Shown here in pieces: positions 17,525 to 26,780 of a stretch of 64,000 bases of DNA. The notes beneath the pieces were generated by a model. The model saw only the letters and a program-made list of their open reading frames with translations. It was not told where the DNA came from and did no database searches. The stretch comes from Dyella japonica A8 (GTDB lineage: Bacteria > Pseudomonadota > Gammaproteobacteria > Xanthomonadales > Rhodanobacteraceae). Where the stretch lies: NCBI RefSeq assembly GCF_000725385.1, contig NZ_CP008884.1, forward strand, positions 3,286,001 to 3,350,000. The letters run 5' to 3'. A program made the translations under genes and the position numbers. Numbering within the stretch: the first letter of the stretch is position 1; each line of letters starts with the position of its first letter.

Positions 17525-20500
17525 CTACGCGGACTTACCCATACCACCCAACCGCCTGGCCTCCGCTCGCTGCTCCATCCAGTCGTACAACACCGGCAGA
17601 AGCAGCAGCGTCAGCAAGGTGGAGGTGATCAGCCCGCCCACCACCACGGTGGCCAGCGGGCGCTGGGTTTCCGCACCCACGCCACTGGACAGCAGCATCG
17701 GCACCAGTCCGAGGATGGCCACGCTGGCCGTCATCAGCACCGGCCGCAGGCGCAGGGCCGTGCCGCGCACCACGGCCTCGCGCACGTCCACGCCCCTGGC
17801 GCGCTGCTCATTGAGAAAACTCACCAGCACGATGCCGTTCAACATGGCCACGCCGAACACGGCGATGAATCCGATGGCTGACGGTACCGACAGGTACTGC
17901 CCCGTGATGGCCAGTGCCACGATGCCGCCGATGGTGGCGAACGGCACGTTGGCCAAGATCAACGCCGCGTACTTCATCGAGTTGAACGCGGTGTAGAGCA
18001 GGATGAAGATGAAGAAGATGGTGGCCGGCACGATCAGCGACAGGCGCTTGAGCGCACGCTGCTGGTTCTCGAACGCGCCACCCCACTCCGTGTAGTAGCC
18101 CGCCGGCAGCTTCACCTTCTGCGCGATGGCAGCGTTCGCCTCCTTGACGAACCCGTCGATATCGCGGCCACGCACGTCCATCTGGATCACCGCGTAGCGC
18201 TGCAGTTGCTCGCGACGGATGAAGGAATAGCCCTCCGCCTCCGACACCTCGGCCACCTGCGACAGCTGCACGATGGCGCCGCCCGGCGCCTGGACCGGAA
18301 TGCGCTGGATGGCCTGCATGGAACGCTTGTCCGCATCGTCCAGGCGCACGGCGATGTCGAAGCGTTTCACGCCATCGATCAGGGTGGTGACCGGGTCGCC
18401 GCCGATGCCATTGCGCACCACGGTAAGCACGTCATCGGCATTGAGGCCGTAACGCGACAGCGCGTCGCGATCCACGCGGATGCGGATCTGCGGCTTGCCC
18501 AGGTTGGCTTCCAGCGCCAGGTCCGCCACGCCAGGCACGCCGCCGAGTACGTCCTTGATGCGCGCACTCAGGCGATCCAGCTCACCCAGGTCGTCGCCGT
18601 ACAACTTGAGCGCCAGCGTGGCGCGCACGCCGGAGATCAGTTCCTCGATGCGCATCTGGATGGGCTGCGTATAGCTCACCACGGCCGTCGGCAAGGCCTC
18701 GGACAACTCGCGCTGCATGCCCGCCTCGATGCTTTCCAGCGTCTGCCCCTTGCGCCATTGCTCGCGCGGCCGGAGCGGCGTGTAGACCTCCATGTAGTTG
18801 ACGTCAGCCGTCTCGCCCTTCTCCGCGCGGCCGATCATCGCCAGCGTGGTCTCCACTTCAGGGAACGACGCCTTGATACGCTCCGCCACCTGGCGCGAGA
18901 CATCGATGGATTCGTCCAGCGAGGCGGAAGGGATGGAAGTGATGCGCCACATGATGGCGCCCTCCTTCAGGTTGGGCATGAACTCCTTGCCCAGAAACGG
19001 GAACAACGCGAGGCTGCCCAGCAGCGCACCGACCGCCATGCCAAGCACCAGCGCACGCCGCCGCAGCGACCACGCGAGCACGCTGGCGTAGTGCTTCTTC
19101 AGGAAGGCCACGAGCCGCGTGTCGCGCTCCTCCTTGGGCTTGAGCACCAGCGCGGCGATCACGGGGATCAGGGTCAGCGCGAGCAACAGGGAACCCGCCA
19201 TGGCGAAGCTGATGTTGAACGCCATCGGCTTGAACATCTTGCCTTCCAGCCCCTGCAGGCTGAACAGGGGCAGGAACACCACGATGATGATCACGATGGC
19301 GAAGGCGATAGGCGTAGCCACCTCGCGCGCCGCGGCCAGCACGGCCGCCGTGCGGTCCACCGGCAGGCCGTGCGCTTTGCGCTCGGCCATGATGCGGAAG
19401 GCGTTCTCCACCATCACCACGGCGCCATCCACCATCATGCCGATGCCGATGGCGAGCCCGGCGAGCGACATCAGGTTGGCCGACAGCCCCGCCTGCTCCA
19501 TGCAGATGAAGGCGATCAGCATGGCCAGCGGCAAGGCCACGACCACCACCAGCGCGCTGCGGCATTCGCCAAGGAACAGGAAAAGCACGAGTGCGACGAG
19601 GACAGAACCCTCCACCAACGCCCGCACGGCGGTGCCCACGGCCTTGTTGACCAGGTCCGTGCGCTCGTAGACCGGCTTGACCACCACGCCGTCGGGCAAG
19701 GCCTGCCGCACCACGTCCAGCTTGCCCTTCACGGCATCCACCACGCTCTTGGCGTTCTCGCCAATGCGCGCCAGCGCCTGCCCCATCACCACTTCCCTGC
19801 CATCGCGGGTCACCGCACCCGTGCGCGGCGCACCGGAGGCTTCCACGGTAGCCACGTCACGCACGAAGACCGGCGTGCCGTTTTCGCTCTTGAGCACGAT
19901 CTGCCCGATGTCACGCGAATCGCGCACCAGCCCCAGGCCGCGCACGAGATACTGCTCGCGCCCCACGTCCACGAAGTTGCCGCCCACCTGGGCGTTGTTG
20001 GCCTGCAAGGCCTCGATCACATCCTTGAAACCCAGGCCGTGGGCAATGAGCTTCATCGGGTCGATGCGCACCTGGTACTGCTTCTCCTGACCGCCCCACG
20101 AGGTGACGTCATCCACGCCGGGCGCCGTGCGCAGCATCAGGCGAATGGTCCAGTCCTGCAGTGTGCGCAGCTCGCGGTCGTCGGGCGCGCTCCCCAGCGC
20201 GTCGTCGGCACGCTCGACGGTGTACCAGAACACCTGGCCCAGGCCCGAGGTGTTGGGCCCCATCTCCGGCTTGCCGTAACCCGCCGGCAGGCGGTCGCCC
20301 ACCTGCTGCAGGCGCTCGTTCACCAGCTGGCGGGCGAAGTAGATGTCCATGTCGTCACTGAAGTACACGGAGACATAGGACAGGCCGAACAGGCTGACCG
20401 AGCGCACCTCCTCCACCTTCGGCAAGCCCGCCAGCGCGGATTCCACCGGCGTGGTGAGCAGTTGCTCCACGTCCTCGGCGGCAAGCCCCGGTGCCTCGGT

Positions 20501-20650
20501 ATAGACGTTGACCTGCACCGGCGTGACGTCCGGAAACGCATCGATGGGCAGTTTGCGCACGGCCTGGTAGCCGAGTACGCCGACCACCAGGAACCCGATG
20601 ATGACGAGCAGCTTGTAACGCAGCGAAAGTTCGACAAGGCGACCCAGCAT
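17525..20650 (-). CDS. Heavy-metal efflux RND pump (CusA/CzcA family)
   Basis: A 1041-residue RND transporter with 12 predicted helices and two large periplasmic loops. The heavy-metal subclass is shown by RKLPIDAFPDVTPVQVNV near the N-terminus, GLSYVSVYFSDDMDIYFARQ, and the fourth-helix segment AIGIGMMVDGAVVMVENAF. That segment has Asp and Glu-Asn of the proton relay but not the DFG start typical of zinc/cobalt CzcA, so the metal is uncertain: Cu/Ag-type or a divalent HME3-type are both possible. It would take ions from the periplasm and pass them to the TolC-like duct. The ATG at 20650 shares a base with the preceding stop (TGATG). Confidence 0.92.
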   Translation of the reverse strand: MLGRLVELSLRYKLLVIIGFLVVGVLGYQAVRKLPIDAFPDVTPVQVNVYTEAPGLAAEDVEQLLTTPVESALAGLPKVEEVRSVSLFGLSYVSVYFSDDMDIYFARQLVNERLQQVGDRLPAGYGKPEMGPNTSGLGQVFWYTVERADDALGSAPDDRELRTLQDWTIRLMLRTAPGVDDVTSWGGQEKQYQVRIDPMKLIAHGLGFKDVIEALQANNAQVGGNFVDVGREQYLVRGLGLVRDSRDIGQIVLKSENGTPVFVRDVATVEASGAPRTGAVTRDGREVVMGQALARIGENAKSVVDAVKGKLDVVRQALPDGVVVKPVYERTDLVNKAVGTAVRALVEGSVLVALVLFLFLGECRSALVVVVALPLAMLIAFICMEQAGLSANLMSLAGLAIGIGMMVDGAVVMVENAFRIMAERKAHGLPVDRTAAVLAAAREVATPIAFAIVIIIVVFLPLFSLQGLEGKMFKPMAFNISFAMAGSLLLALTLIPVIAALVLKPKEERDTRLVAFLKKHYASVLAWSLRRRALVLGMAVGALLGSLALFPFLGKEFMPNLKEGAIMWRITSIPSASLDESIDVSRQVAERIKASFPEVETTLAMIGRAEKGETADVNYMEVYTPLRPREQWRKGQTLESIEAGMQRELSEALPTAVVSYTQPIQMRIEELISGVRATLALKLYGDDLGELDRLSARIKDVLGGVPGVADLALEANLGKPQIRIRVDRDALSRYGLNADDVLTVVRNGIGGDPVTTLIDGVKRFDIAVRLDDADKRSMQAIQRIPVQAPGGAIVQLSQVAEVSEAEGYSFIRREQLQRYAVIQMDVRGRDIDGFVKEANAAIAQKVKLPAGYYTEWGGAFENQQRALKRLSLIVPATIFFIFILLYTAFNSMKYAALILANVPFATIGGIVALAITGQYLSVPSAIGFIAVFGVAMLNGIVLVSFLNEQRARGVDVREAVVRGTALRLRPVLMTASVAILGLVPMLLSSGVGAETQRPLATVVVGGLITSTLLTLLLLPVLYDWMEQRAEARRLGGMGKSA

Positions 20651-21732
20651 CACTCTTCCCCCAGTTGCGAGCGCAGCAGTCGTGCCTTGAGCGCGAAAGC
20701 GCCCTTGCTCACGTACGACGCACCAGGCTTAAGGCCCTGGCGAACCTCGACCCAGCCATCGCGGCTCTCGCCGACCTGCACGGCGACGGGCTCGAACGCA
20801 TCGCTGCCGCTGACCAGGAAGACAGTGGACTGGTTCTGCAGCAGCACCACGGCTTCGGCCGGCACGGCGAGGGCTTTTCGTCCGCCCACGGCGACGCGCG
20901 CGTCCACCAGCTCACCCGGATGCAGCAGGTCACGACGGTTGTCCACCTCGATGCGGACGGGCACGGTGCGCGTTTTTTCGTCCGTCTGGTGCGAGCGCTG
21001 CACGACCTTGCCCGGCAGGCTCTGGTCATGGATGAGGATGCGCGCGGCACTGCCCTGCGTTACGCGCTCGGCGTCGGCGGGCGGCATCCGTGCCTCCACC
21101 CACACGGAATCCTCCTTGACCAGGGTGAACAGCATGCGACCCGCGTCCACGCGCTCGCCGACAAGGAAAGAATCGGTGGTGATGCGGCCATCGACCGGCG
21201 CGAGCAGTTCATAGCTGCCATCGGCCTTGGCCGACCCGGCACGCAGCACGCTCTGGATCTGTCCATCCGACAGGCCGTAGGCACGCAGCCTGGCGCGCGC
21301 CTGGTCGCGCTGCACCTGCACTTCCGTATAACGGCGACCCGACACCGCCTGTGGACCCAGCGAGGACACACGACGCCACTCCTGCTCGGCCACGATCAGC
21401 GAACCCTGGGTTTCAGCGACCTGCACGCTGGACAGCACCACCAGTGGCTGCCCCGCTTTCACCACGTCGCCGAGTTTCACCTTGCGCGACAGCACCATCG
21501 ATTCGATGCGCGGCGACACCAGTACGGTCGAGTAGGCATCGATCTTCACTTCACCGGGCGCCTTGATTTCCTCCGCCAGCTCTCGCATGGCGAGTCTTGA
21601 AATGACGATGCCGGCGTCCTGCACGGCGCGCGCGTCGAGCGCCAGCGGGTTGCCGGCCTGTTCCGCGAATGCCGGCACGGCGGCAATTGCCAGGGCCAGC
21701 ACACAGCTGGCGAGTAAGGTCATGCGATTCAT
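20650..21732 (-). CDS. Metal efflux RND periplasmic adaptor (CusB/CzcB family)
   Basis: A 360-residue fusion protein with a signal peptide (residues 1-23, ending AFAEQ). The barrel-sandwich halves are APGEVKIDAYSTVLVSPRIE and GSYELLAPVDGRITTDSFLV, joined by a short helical hairpin. The C-terminal membrane-proximal domain ends in a Gly-rich GASYVSKGAFALK, as in CusB/CzcB. No N-terminal Met-rich metal-binding extension is seen. The start at 21732 overlaps the stop of the outer-membrane gene (ATGA), and its stop overlaps the pump start, so the three subunits are translationally coupled. Confidence 0.9.
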   Translation of the reverse strand: MNRMTLLASCVLALAIAAVPAFAEQAGNPLALDARAVQDAGIVISRLAMRELAEEIKAPGEVKIDAYSTVLVSPRIESMVLSRKVKLGDVVKAGQPLVVLSSVQVAETQGSLIVAEQEWRRVSSLGPQAVSGRRYTEVQVQRDQARARLRAYGLSDGQIQSVLRAGSAKADGSYELLAPVDGRITTDSFLVGERVDAGRMLFTLVKEDSVWVEARMPPADAERVTQGSAARILIHDQSLPGKVVQRSHQTDEKTRTVPVRIEVDNRRDLLHPGELVDARVAVGGRKALAVPAEAVVLLQNQSTVFLVSGSDAFEPVAVQVGESRDGWVEVRQGLKPGASYVSKGAFALKARLLRSQLGEE

Positions 21733-23000
21733 GGGGAGACATCCTGTGTGCGTCCATCCAGCCAGTCCGTCAGGCGGCCAGCGGCGGTGAGATAGTCGAA
21801 CCAGGCCTGCCAGGCCTGGCTTTCGAGGGCGAGCGCGGACAGCGCGGTGTCGAGGCTTTGCTTGAGCTGGACGAGGTAGTCGGACGTGCTGATTTCGCCT
21901 GCGCGCCACAGTTTTTCGAGCAGCGCGGCGCGGTCGTCGAAGGCCGCCGCGCGCCCCTGCCGGAACGCCTCGCCGGCGGTGCGCAAGGCGTCATAGCGCG
22001 ACCGCGCCTCGCGCAGCGAAGCCTGTGTGGCCAGTTGGCGCGACCGCACCATGGCCGCCGCCGCACCGGCCTCGGCGAGTGCGGCATCGATCTCCGCACG
22101 ACCGCTGTTGAGCACGGGCAAGGGAATCGACACGCTCAGGCCAATGACCTGGTCGCTCCCGGTGCCGGTACGCACGCGGCCACCCGTGAGGCTGATGGTG
22201 GGGTCAGGCAGGCGTGCCCGCCTCGCCACGTCGATACCGGCCTGCGCAGCCGCTTCACCGGCACGCGCCTTGACCAGCTCGGGGCGCTCATCCAGCGGCA
22301 GCGGCGCGATGCCGTTCGAGACGGGCGGCAGGCCAGCGGGCAGCAATGGAGCCGACTTCACCGCATCACCGGCGATGGCATCCAGGGCAGCAAGTGCGGC
22401 GGCCTCGCTGCCATCCAGCGACGCCTGCTGGATCTGCGACTCGCCCAGCGCAAGCGCCGCGAGGTCGCGTTCGGGACTGCTGATATCGCCCACCGCGAGC
22501 CGCTCGGCCGCCAGCGCATCGAAACGGCGCATCAACGCGACGCGATGCTCGCCCAGCTCCCGCTGGCGGGAAGCGAGCGCGGCAGCGGACCAGGACTTCA
22601 GCCAGCGCGACGCCACCTCCCTGCGCAGCAGCTCGTAGGTCGCCTCGCGGCTGCGCCATTCGGCATCGGCCTGCAGGGTGCGGGCCCGGCGCTTGCCTGA
22701 CACATCGAGGGGCAGCGACAAGCCCGCGGTGCGGCGATCAACGTCGGCATTCTCCGCATCGAGGGATAGCGAAGGGTTGTAGACAGGCTGCGACGCGGCG
22801 CGCACACGCGCCTGCGCCGCCTCTACATCGGCACGGGCCGCCTGGATATCGGGACTGGCATCCCACACCACCCGCACGGCGCCCTGCAAGGGCGAGGCAA
22901 TGGACGGAACCGGCGCGTCAGCACCGGCAGGCGACGCCACGGCGGTGGCGACGCAAAGCAGACAGGCAGCCCCCGCAAGGGCTGCGCGTAGAAAAGACAT
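21729..23000 (-). CDS. TolC-family outer-membrane factor of the metal efflux system (CusC/CzcC type)
   Basis: A 423-residue protein with a signal peptide (about residues 1-22) and two TolC-like helical repeats. The features ASPDIQAARADVEAAQARV, QPVYNPSLSLDAEN and VSIPLPVLNSGRAEIDAA match the CzcC branch. It lacks the NodT lipobox, so it is not obviously lipidated. AGGAGAT precedes the ATG. It is the first structural gene of the efflux set and begins 65 bases after the small Cys/His protein gene. It would form the outer-membrane channel that the adaptor docks onto. Confidence 0.9.
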   Translation of the reverse strand: MSFLRAALAGAACLLCVATAVASPAGADAPVPSIASPLQGAVRVVWDASPDIQAARADVEAAQARVRAASQPVYNPSLSLDAENADVDRRTAGLSLPLDVSGKRRARTLQADAEWRSREATYELLRREVASRWLKSWSAAALASRQRELGEHRVALMRRFDALAAERLAVGDISSPERDLAALALGESQIQQASLDGSEAAALAALDAIAGDAVKSAPLLPAGLPPVSNGIAPLPLDERPELVKARAGEAAAQAGIDVARRARLPDPTISLTGGRVRTGTGSDQVIGLSVSIPLPVLNSGRAEIDAALAEAGAAAAMVRSRQLATQASLREARSRYDALRTAGEAFRQGRAAAFDDRAALLEKLWRAGEISTSDYLVQLKQSLDTALSALALESQAWQAWFDYLTAAGRLTDWLDGRTQDVSP

Positions 23001-23065
23001 CGGTCGATCTCCTGAAAACGATCATGACGAGTGCGCCAGCGAGGGCGCACGGCACGGAGTCGTTG

Positions 23066-23446
23066 TCAGGCGATGGGTGGGCGCAGAAGCGAGCCCGCCG
23101 CGTCAGGCACGCGGCCCGCGTCGACGGAAGAAGTAGCGAAGGATGTGGCGGGTGCGCCGATGGCGAGCACGACCATCGTCGGCAGCGCCAGGGAGTGTGA
23201 ACAGGCGCAATGGCATGACGCGCCTTCGCCGAGCACGCAATCGCCGTCACCGGTGGCTGGGGCGGCGGCCTCCATGGTCATCGCCACGACGGCCTGCGAG
23301 CCACCCGCGAGCGAGTCACGCTCGCCGCCGTCGGCAAGACACACCGTGCCGCTCAGCAGCTTGATGAACATCACGGCCACCACCAGCACCCACAGGCCGC
23401 GATGGCGGCGCAGGCGTTGCAACAGTGATGTGGGACGTGACGGCAT
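23066..23446 (-). CDS. Small Cys/His protein preceding the metal efflux genes
   Basis: A 126-residue protein I cannot assign with certainty. A membrane helix or signal anchor spans about residues 17-34, and a compact metal-binding-like cluster sits mid-protein: DCVLGEGASCHCACSHS, with four Cys and two His in 17 residues. Its place directly upstream of the efflux genes on the same strand, and its small size, resemble CzcI or CopL proteins that accompany metal resistance operons; those show little sequence conservation. A periplasmic metal sensor or carrier is a reasonable inference. The start at 23446 lacks a clear ribosome site. Confidence 0.65.
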   Translation of the reverse strand: MPSRPTSLLQRLRRHRGLWVLVVAVMFIKLLSGTVCLADGGERDSLAGGSQAVVAMTMEAAAPATGDGDCVLGEGASCHCACSHSLALPTMVVLAIGAPATSFATSSVDAGRVPDAAGSLLRPPIA

Positions 23447-23654
23447 GCCGGGGATGCTAGAGGCCAGGGTGCGTGTTAGACAATTTCATTCGGCCGATGG
23501 CCCGCCCCTGCGGCAGGGCGCACCCTGCGCGCGAGCGCTCCCGCCCCGTGACGATGCAACGACACAGAACATGCGCAAAACCCACACATTTGTGGAATAG
23601 GATGGTCATTGCCGCGGCCAACACGTAGCCGCATACACAGGGCGGGGTCGGCAG

Positions 23655-26600
23655 GTGGCGCAAAGGCTGGTGCGAGCAGGCAGGCAGGACGTCCGCAGAT
23701 GCGTGCCGGCGCCCACCGGGCGCCGCTGGCGGCAACTTGGTTTTCAACTCATCGCCGCCCTGCTCTGCGCACTGGCTCTGCCCTCCCTGGGCATGGCACG
23801 CGGCGGCGACCCGTGGGCGCCCTTCGATACCCCCTGGTTCGACCGCCTCGGCGTCGCCGATGGCCTTCCCCACTCGATCACCACGGCCCTGCAACAGGAC
23901 CGGCGCGGCCTGGTGTGGATCGGCACGCTGTCGGGCCTGGTCCGTTACGACGGCTACCGCATGCAGGTATTCACCGGCAACGGCAGCAGCAAGAACGACA
24001 TCCCCGACGCTTACGTCCGCTGCCTGCTCACCCTGCCCGATGGCAGTCTGCTGATCGGCACGAATGCCGGCGGCCTCAGCCGCTTCAATCCGTTCGACAA
24101 CAGCTTCCACAATTATCCGGTGGGACGTGGCGGCACCAGCGACCGGAAGATCTACGCCATGGCGCTGGACGGCAACCGAGGGGTATGGATCGCGACGGAT
24201 CGTGGCATCGACTATCTGGAGCTGCACAGCGATCGCATCACCGCCACCCCGCTCGGTGCGGGCATGGCGGCGCGCAGCTTCAGCATCCTGCAGGATCGCG
24301 CAGGCAACCTGTGGGTGGGCAACAACAGCGGCCTTTTCGAGCGCGCGGCGGGCTCGAAGACGTTCGCACGCAGCGGCCACGCCACCAGCGACGATGTCGA
24401 TGCCGTGTTGAACGACGGCATCTGGGCGCTGCGGGAAGATCGCGAAGGACGCCTGTGGGCGGGCAGCACGCAATCGGGTGCCGCGTGGCGCGACGACGCC
24501 GGTCACTGGCACGCGGTTGCCGGCTTCAGCGGCCTTGAGCACGACCACTCGCGGCGCCCGACGGTACGCGCCTTCAATCAAATGGCCGGCGACACGATGT
24601 GGATGGCCACCGACGGCGGCGGCGTGCTTGCCTATGACGTCGCCACCGGTCACCTGAACGCCATCGTCCACGACACAGCGATGCCATCTTCGCTGCCGGG
24701 CGACTCGTTGCGCGACCTGCTCCGGGACAGCGCCGGCAATATCTGGGTGGCCACCGACCTGGGCGTCGCCCGTTACGACCCCGGCGCCCGCAAAGCCTTC
24801 GCGCTGCTGCCGTCGACCAATGCAGACCGCGCACTGGCCAATGCCAACGTGCGCGGCATCTTCGTCGACAGCCGGCAGCGCATCTGGCTGGCGCTGGGTT
24901 CCGGGCGCGTCGACGTAATCGACCTGGCTGCCGCCACCATCCGCCATCTTGAGCTCGGCGGCGCGCAGACGCACCGCGACGTGCAGGCATTCGCCGAGAT
25001 GCCCGACGGCAGCATCTGGGTGGGCGCGCAGGGCCTGGCGGTGATCGACCCCGCCACGTTCGCCATTCGCGATTCCGCCATCCCCGAGCTGGACGACAAG
25101 CCCGTGCTGCACCTGCTGTCCGACGGGCCGCGCCTGCTCATCGCCACGTATGACGGCGTGTATCGGTACGACACGCATACGCGCACCCTCACGCATTTCA
25201 CCCACGACGCCAACGATCCCGACAGCCTTGCCAGCGACACGGTACGGCGCATTGCGCACATCGGCGACGATATCTGGTACGTCACCGGGCGCGGCATCAG
25301 CATCGCCACCAGCCCAATGCAGAACAGGGGCTTCCGGAACCTGCTCAATCGCCCGGGCGACGCCACCAGCCTGCCGAACAACCTGGCCAGCTCAATCGCC
25401 ATGGACCCCCAGGGCAACCTGCTGGTCGGCACGTATGGCGGGCTGGCCATCCTGCAGCCACGCAGCGCAGGCGACCCCTATCGCTTCACCACCATCGGCA
25501 CGGCCAATGGGCTGCCCAGTGCGAACATCAATGCCGTGCAGCCGGACGACTACGCCAACCCCTGGGTCAGCCTGCCCAACGGGCTGGCCATGATCGACGG
25601 CAACACACACGCCGTGCACAACCTGGGCGTGCGCGATGGACTGCGCATCGCCAGCTACATCTACGCTGCCTCGGCGCGCGCACCCGATGGCGAGCTGATG
25701 TTCGGCGGGCTGGGCGGCCTGACCGTGGTCCGGCCGGCATGGCAGCCGCCAGACGAACCGGACGCCGCCCTGGCCATCACCTATGCCGCCGTCAATGGCG
25801 CACCCCTGGCCTTCGGCAAGCTGCCCCGCCCCGGCGAATCACTGAGGATCAATGCGCGCAACCGCAGCCTGCGCGTGGATTTCGCCCTGCTCGACTACGA
25901 CGCTCCCAGCGAAACCAGCTACAGCTACCGCCTGCAGGGCTACGACGAGGACTGGGTCGAGATACCGCGCGGCAGCCTGCCCACGGCGATCTACACCAAC
26001 TTGCCGCATGGCGACTACAAGCTCCACCTGCGCGCGCAGACGCATGGCATGCAGCCGCGGCTGATCGAATCGAACTTCGACGTCAGTGCGGAACCGCGCT
26101 GGTATGAAACCGTGGCCGCACTGGTCGTCGCAGGCCTGCTGGCGCTCACCGCGATCGTCGCTGTCATCCAGCTGCGCACCCTGTACCTGCGCCGCCAGGC
26201 AAGGCATCTGCAGCAACAGGTCGAACTGCGTACGCAAGATCTGCTGGTAGCCAACAAGCGGCTCGACGAACTGGCCAACACCGACGCACTCACCGGCGCG
26301 TGCAACCGGCGACGGGTGCTGGAGCTGGCCGAAGAGGTGCGCGCGCAAAGCCCGGACGGCCAGGCCTGCATTGCTCTGCTGGACCTGGACCGCTTCAAGC
26401 GCATCAACGACACCTACGGCCACCTCGCCGGTGACGCCGTGATCCGCCATGCCTGCCGGGTCATGCAGCAGCATGGGCGGGACACCGATGCCTTCGGCCG
26501 CTACGGCGGCGAGGAACTGCTGGCCTGTCTGCCCGGAAGCACGCTGGAGCAAGGCATGGTGGTTGCGGAGCGCATACGCAGCGCACTGGCCGACGAGCCA

Positions 26601-26756
26601 CTGACCTACGATGGGCACACCATCGCCATCACCGTAAGCATCGGCGTGGCCGCTTATCGCGCGGGAGAAACCCTGTCGCAATGGCTGACACGGGCCGACG
26701 GCGCACTGTACGAAGCCAAGCATGGCGGCAGGAACCGCAGCGTCGCCGCACGATAG
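23655..26756 (+). CDS. Diguanylate cyclase with two-component-regulator propeller and Y_Y_Y sensor
   Basis: About 1033 residues. An N-terminal signal (ending near SLGMARGG) is followed by about 14 beta-propeller repeats of the WIGTLSGLVRYDG type (residues 70-700), a Y_Y_Y domain (SYSYRLQGYDEDWVEIPRG), one membrane helix near residue 825, a short coiled coil and a C-terminal GGDEF domain. The active site is GGEEL (951-955). The RxxD inhibitory site (RDTD) lies five residues before RYGGEEL, so product feedback is expected. It should synthesise cyclic-di-GMP in response to a periplasmic ligand. The annotated start is a GTG; the true start could be somewhat downstream. It is divergent from the metal operon. 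Confidence 0.92.
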   Translation: MAQRLVRAGRQDVRRCVPAPTGRRWRQLGFQLIAALLCALALPSLGMARGGDPWAPFDTPWFDRLGVADGLPHSITTALQQDRRGLVWIGTLSGLVRYDGYRMQVFTGNGSSKNDIPDAYVRCLLTLPDGSLLIGTNAGGLSRFNPFDNSFHNYPVGRGGTSDRKIYAMALDGNRGVWIATDRGIDYLELHSDRITATPLGAGMAARSFSILQDRAGNLWVGNNSGLFERAAGSKTFARSGHATSDDVDAVLNDGIWALREDREGRLWAGSTQSGAAWRDDAGHWHAVAGFSGLEHDHSRRPTVRAFNQMAGDTMWMATDGGGVLAYDVATGHLNAIVHDTAMPSSLPGDSLRDLLRDSAGNIWVATDLGVARYDPGARKAFALLPSTNADRALANANVRGIFVDSRQRIWLALGSGRVDVIDLAAATIRHLELGGAQTHRDVQAFAEMPDGSIWVGAQGLAVIDPATFAIRDSAIPELDDKPVLHLLSDGPRLLIATYDGVYRYDTHTRTLTHFTHDANDPDSLASDTVRRIAHIGDDIWYVTGRGISIATSPMQNRGFRNLLNRPGDATSLPNNLASSIAMDPQGNLLVGTYGGLAILQPRSAGDPYRFTTIGTANGLPSANINAVQPDDYANPWVSLPNGLAMIDGNTHAVHNLGVRDGLRIASYIYAASARAPDGELMFGGLGGLTVVRPAWQPPDEPDAALAITYAAVNGAPLAFGKLPRPGESLRINARNRSLRVDFALLDYDAPSETSYSYRLQGYDEDWVEIPRGSLPTAIYTNLPHGDYKLHLRAQTHGMQPRLIESNFDVSAEPRWYETVAALVVAGLLALTAIVAVIQLRTLYLRRQARHLQQQVELRTQDLLVANKRLDELANTDALTGACNRRRVLELAEEVRAQSPDGQACIALLDLDRFKRINDTYGHLAGDAVIRHACRVMQQHGRDTDAFGRYGGEELLACLPGSTLEQGMVVAERIRSALADEPLTYDGHTIAITVSIGVAAYRAGETLSQWLTRADGALYEAKHGGRNRSVAAR

Positions 26757-26780
26757 CGCTGCGGCGGCGCCGTCACCGGA

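Noticed and set aside
18206..21214. Frame of over 1000 codons antisense to the metal pump and adaptor
   Set aside because: His- and Arg-rich, low-complexity composition typical of a shadow frame; the reverse-strand genes have clear motifs.
23457..25259. Open frame of about 600 codons antisense to the diguanylate cyclase
   Set aside because: It overlaps the sensor gene entirely, has no family features and is explained by high GC content.
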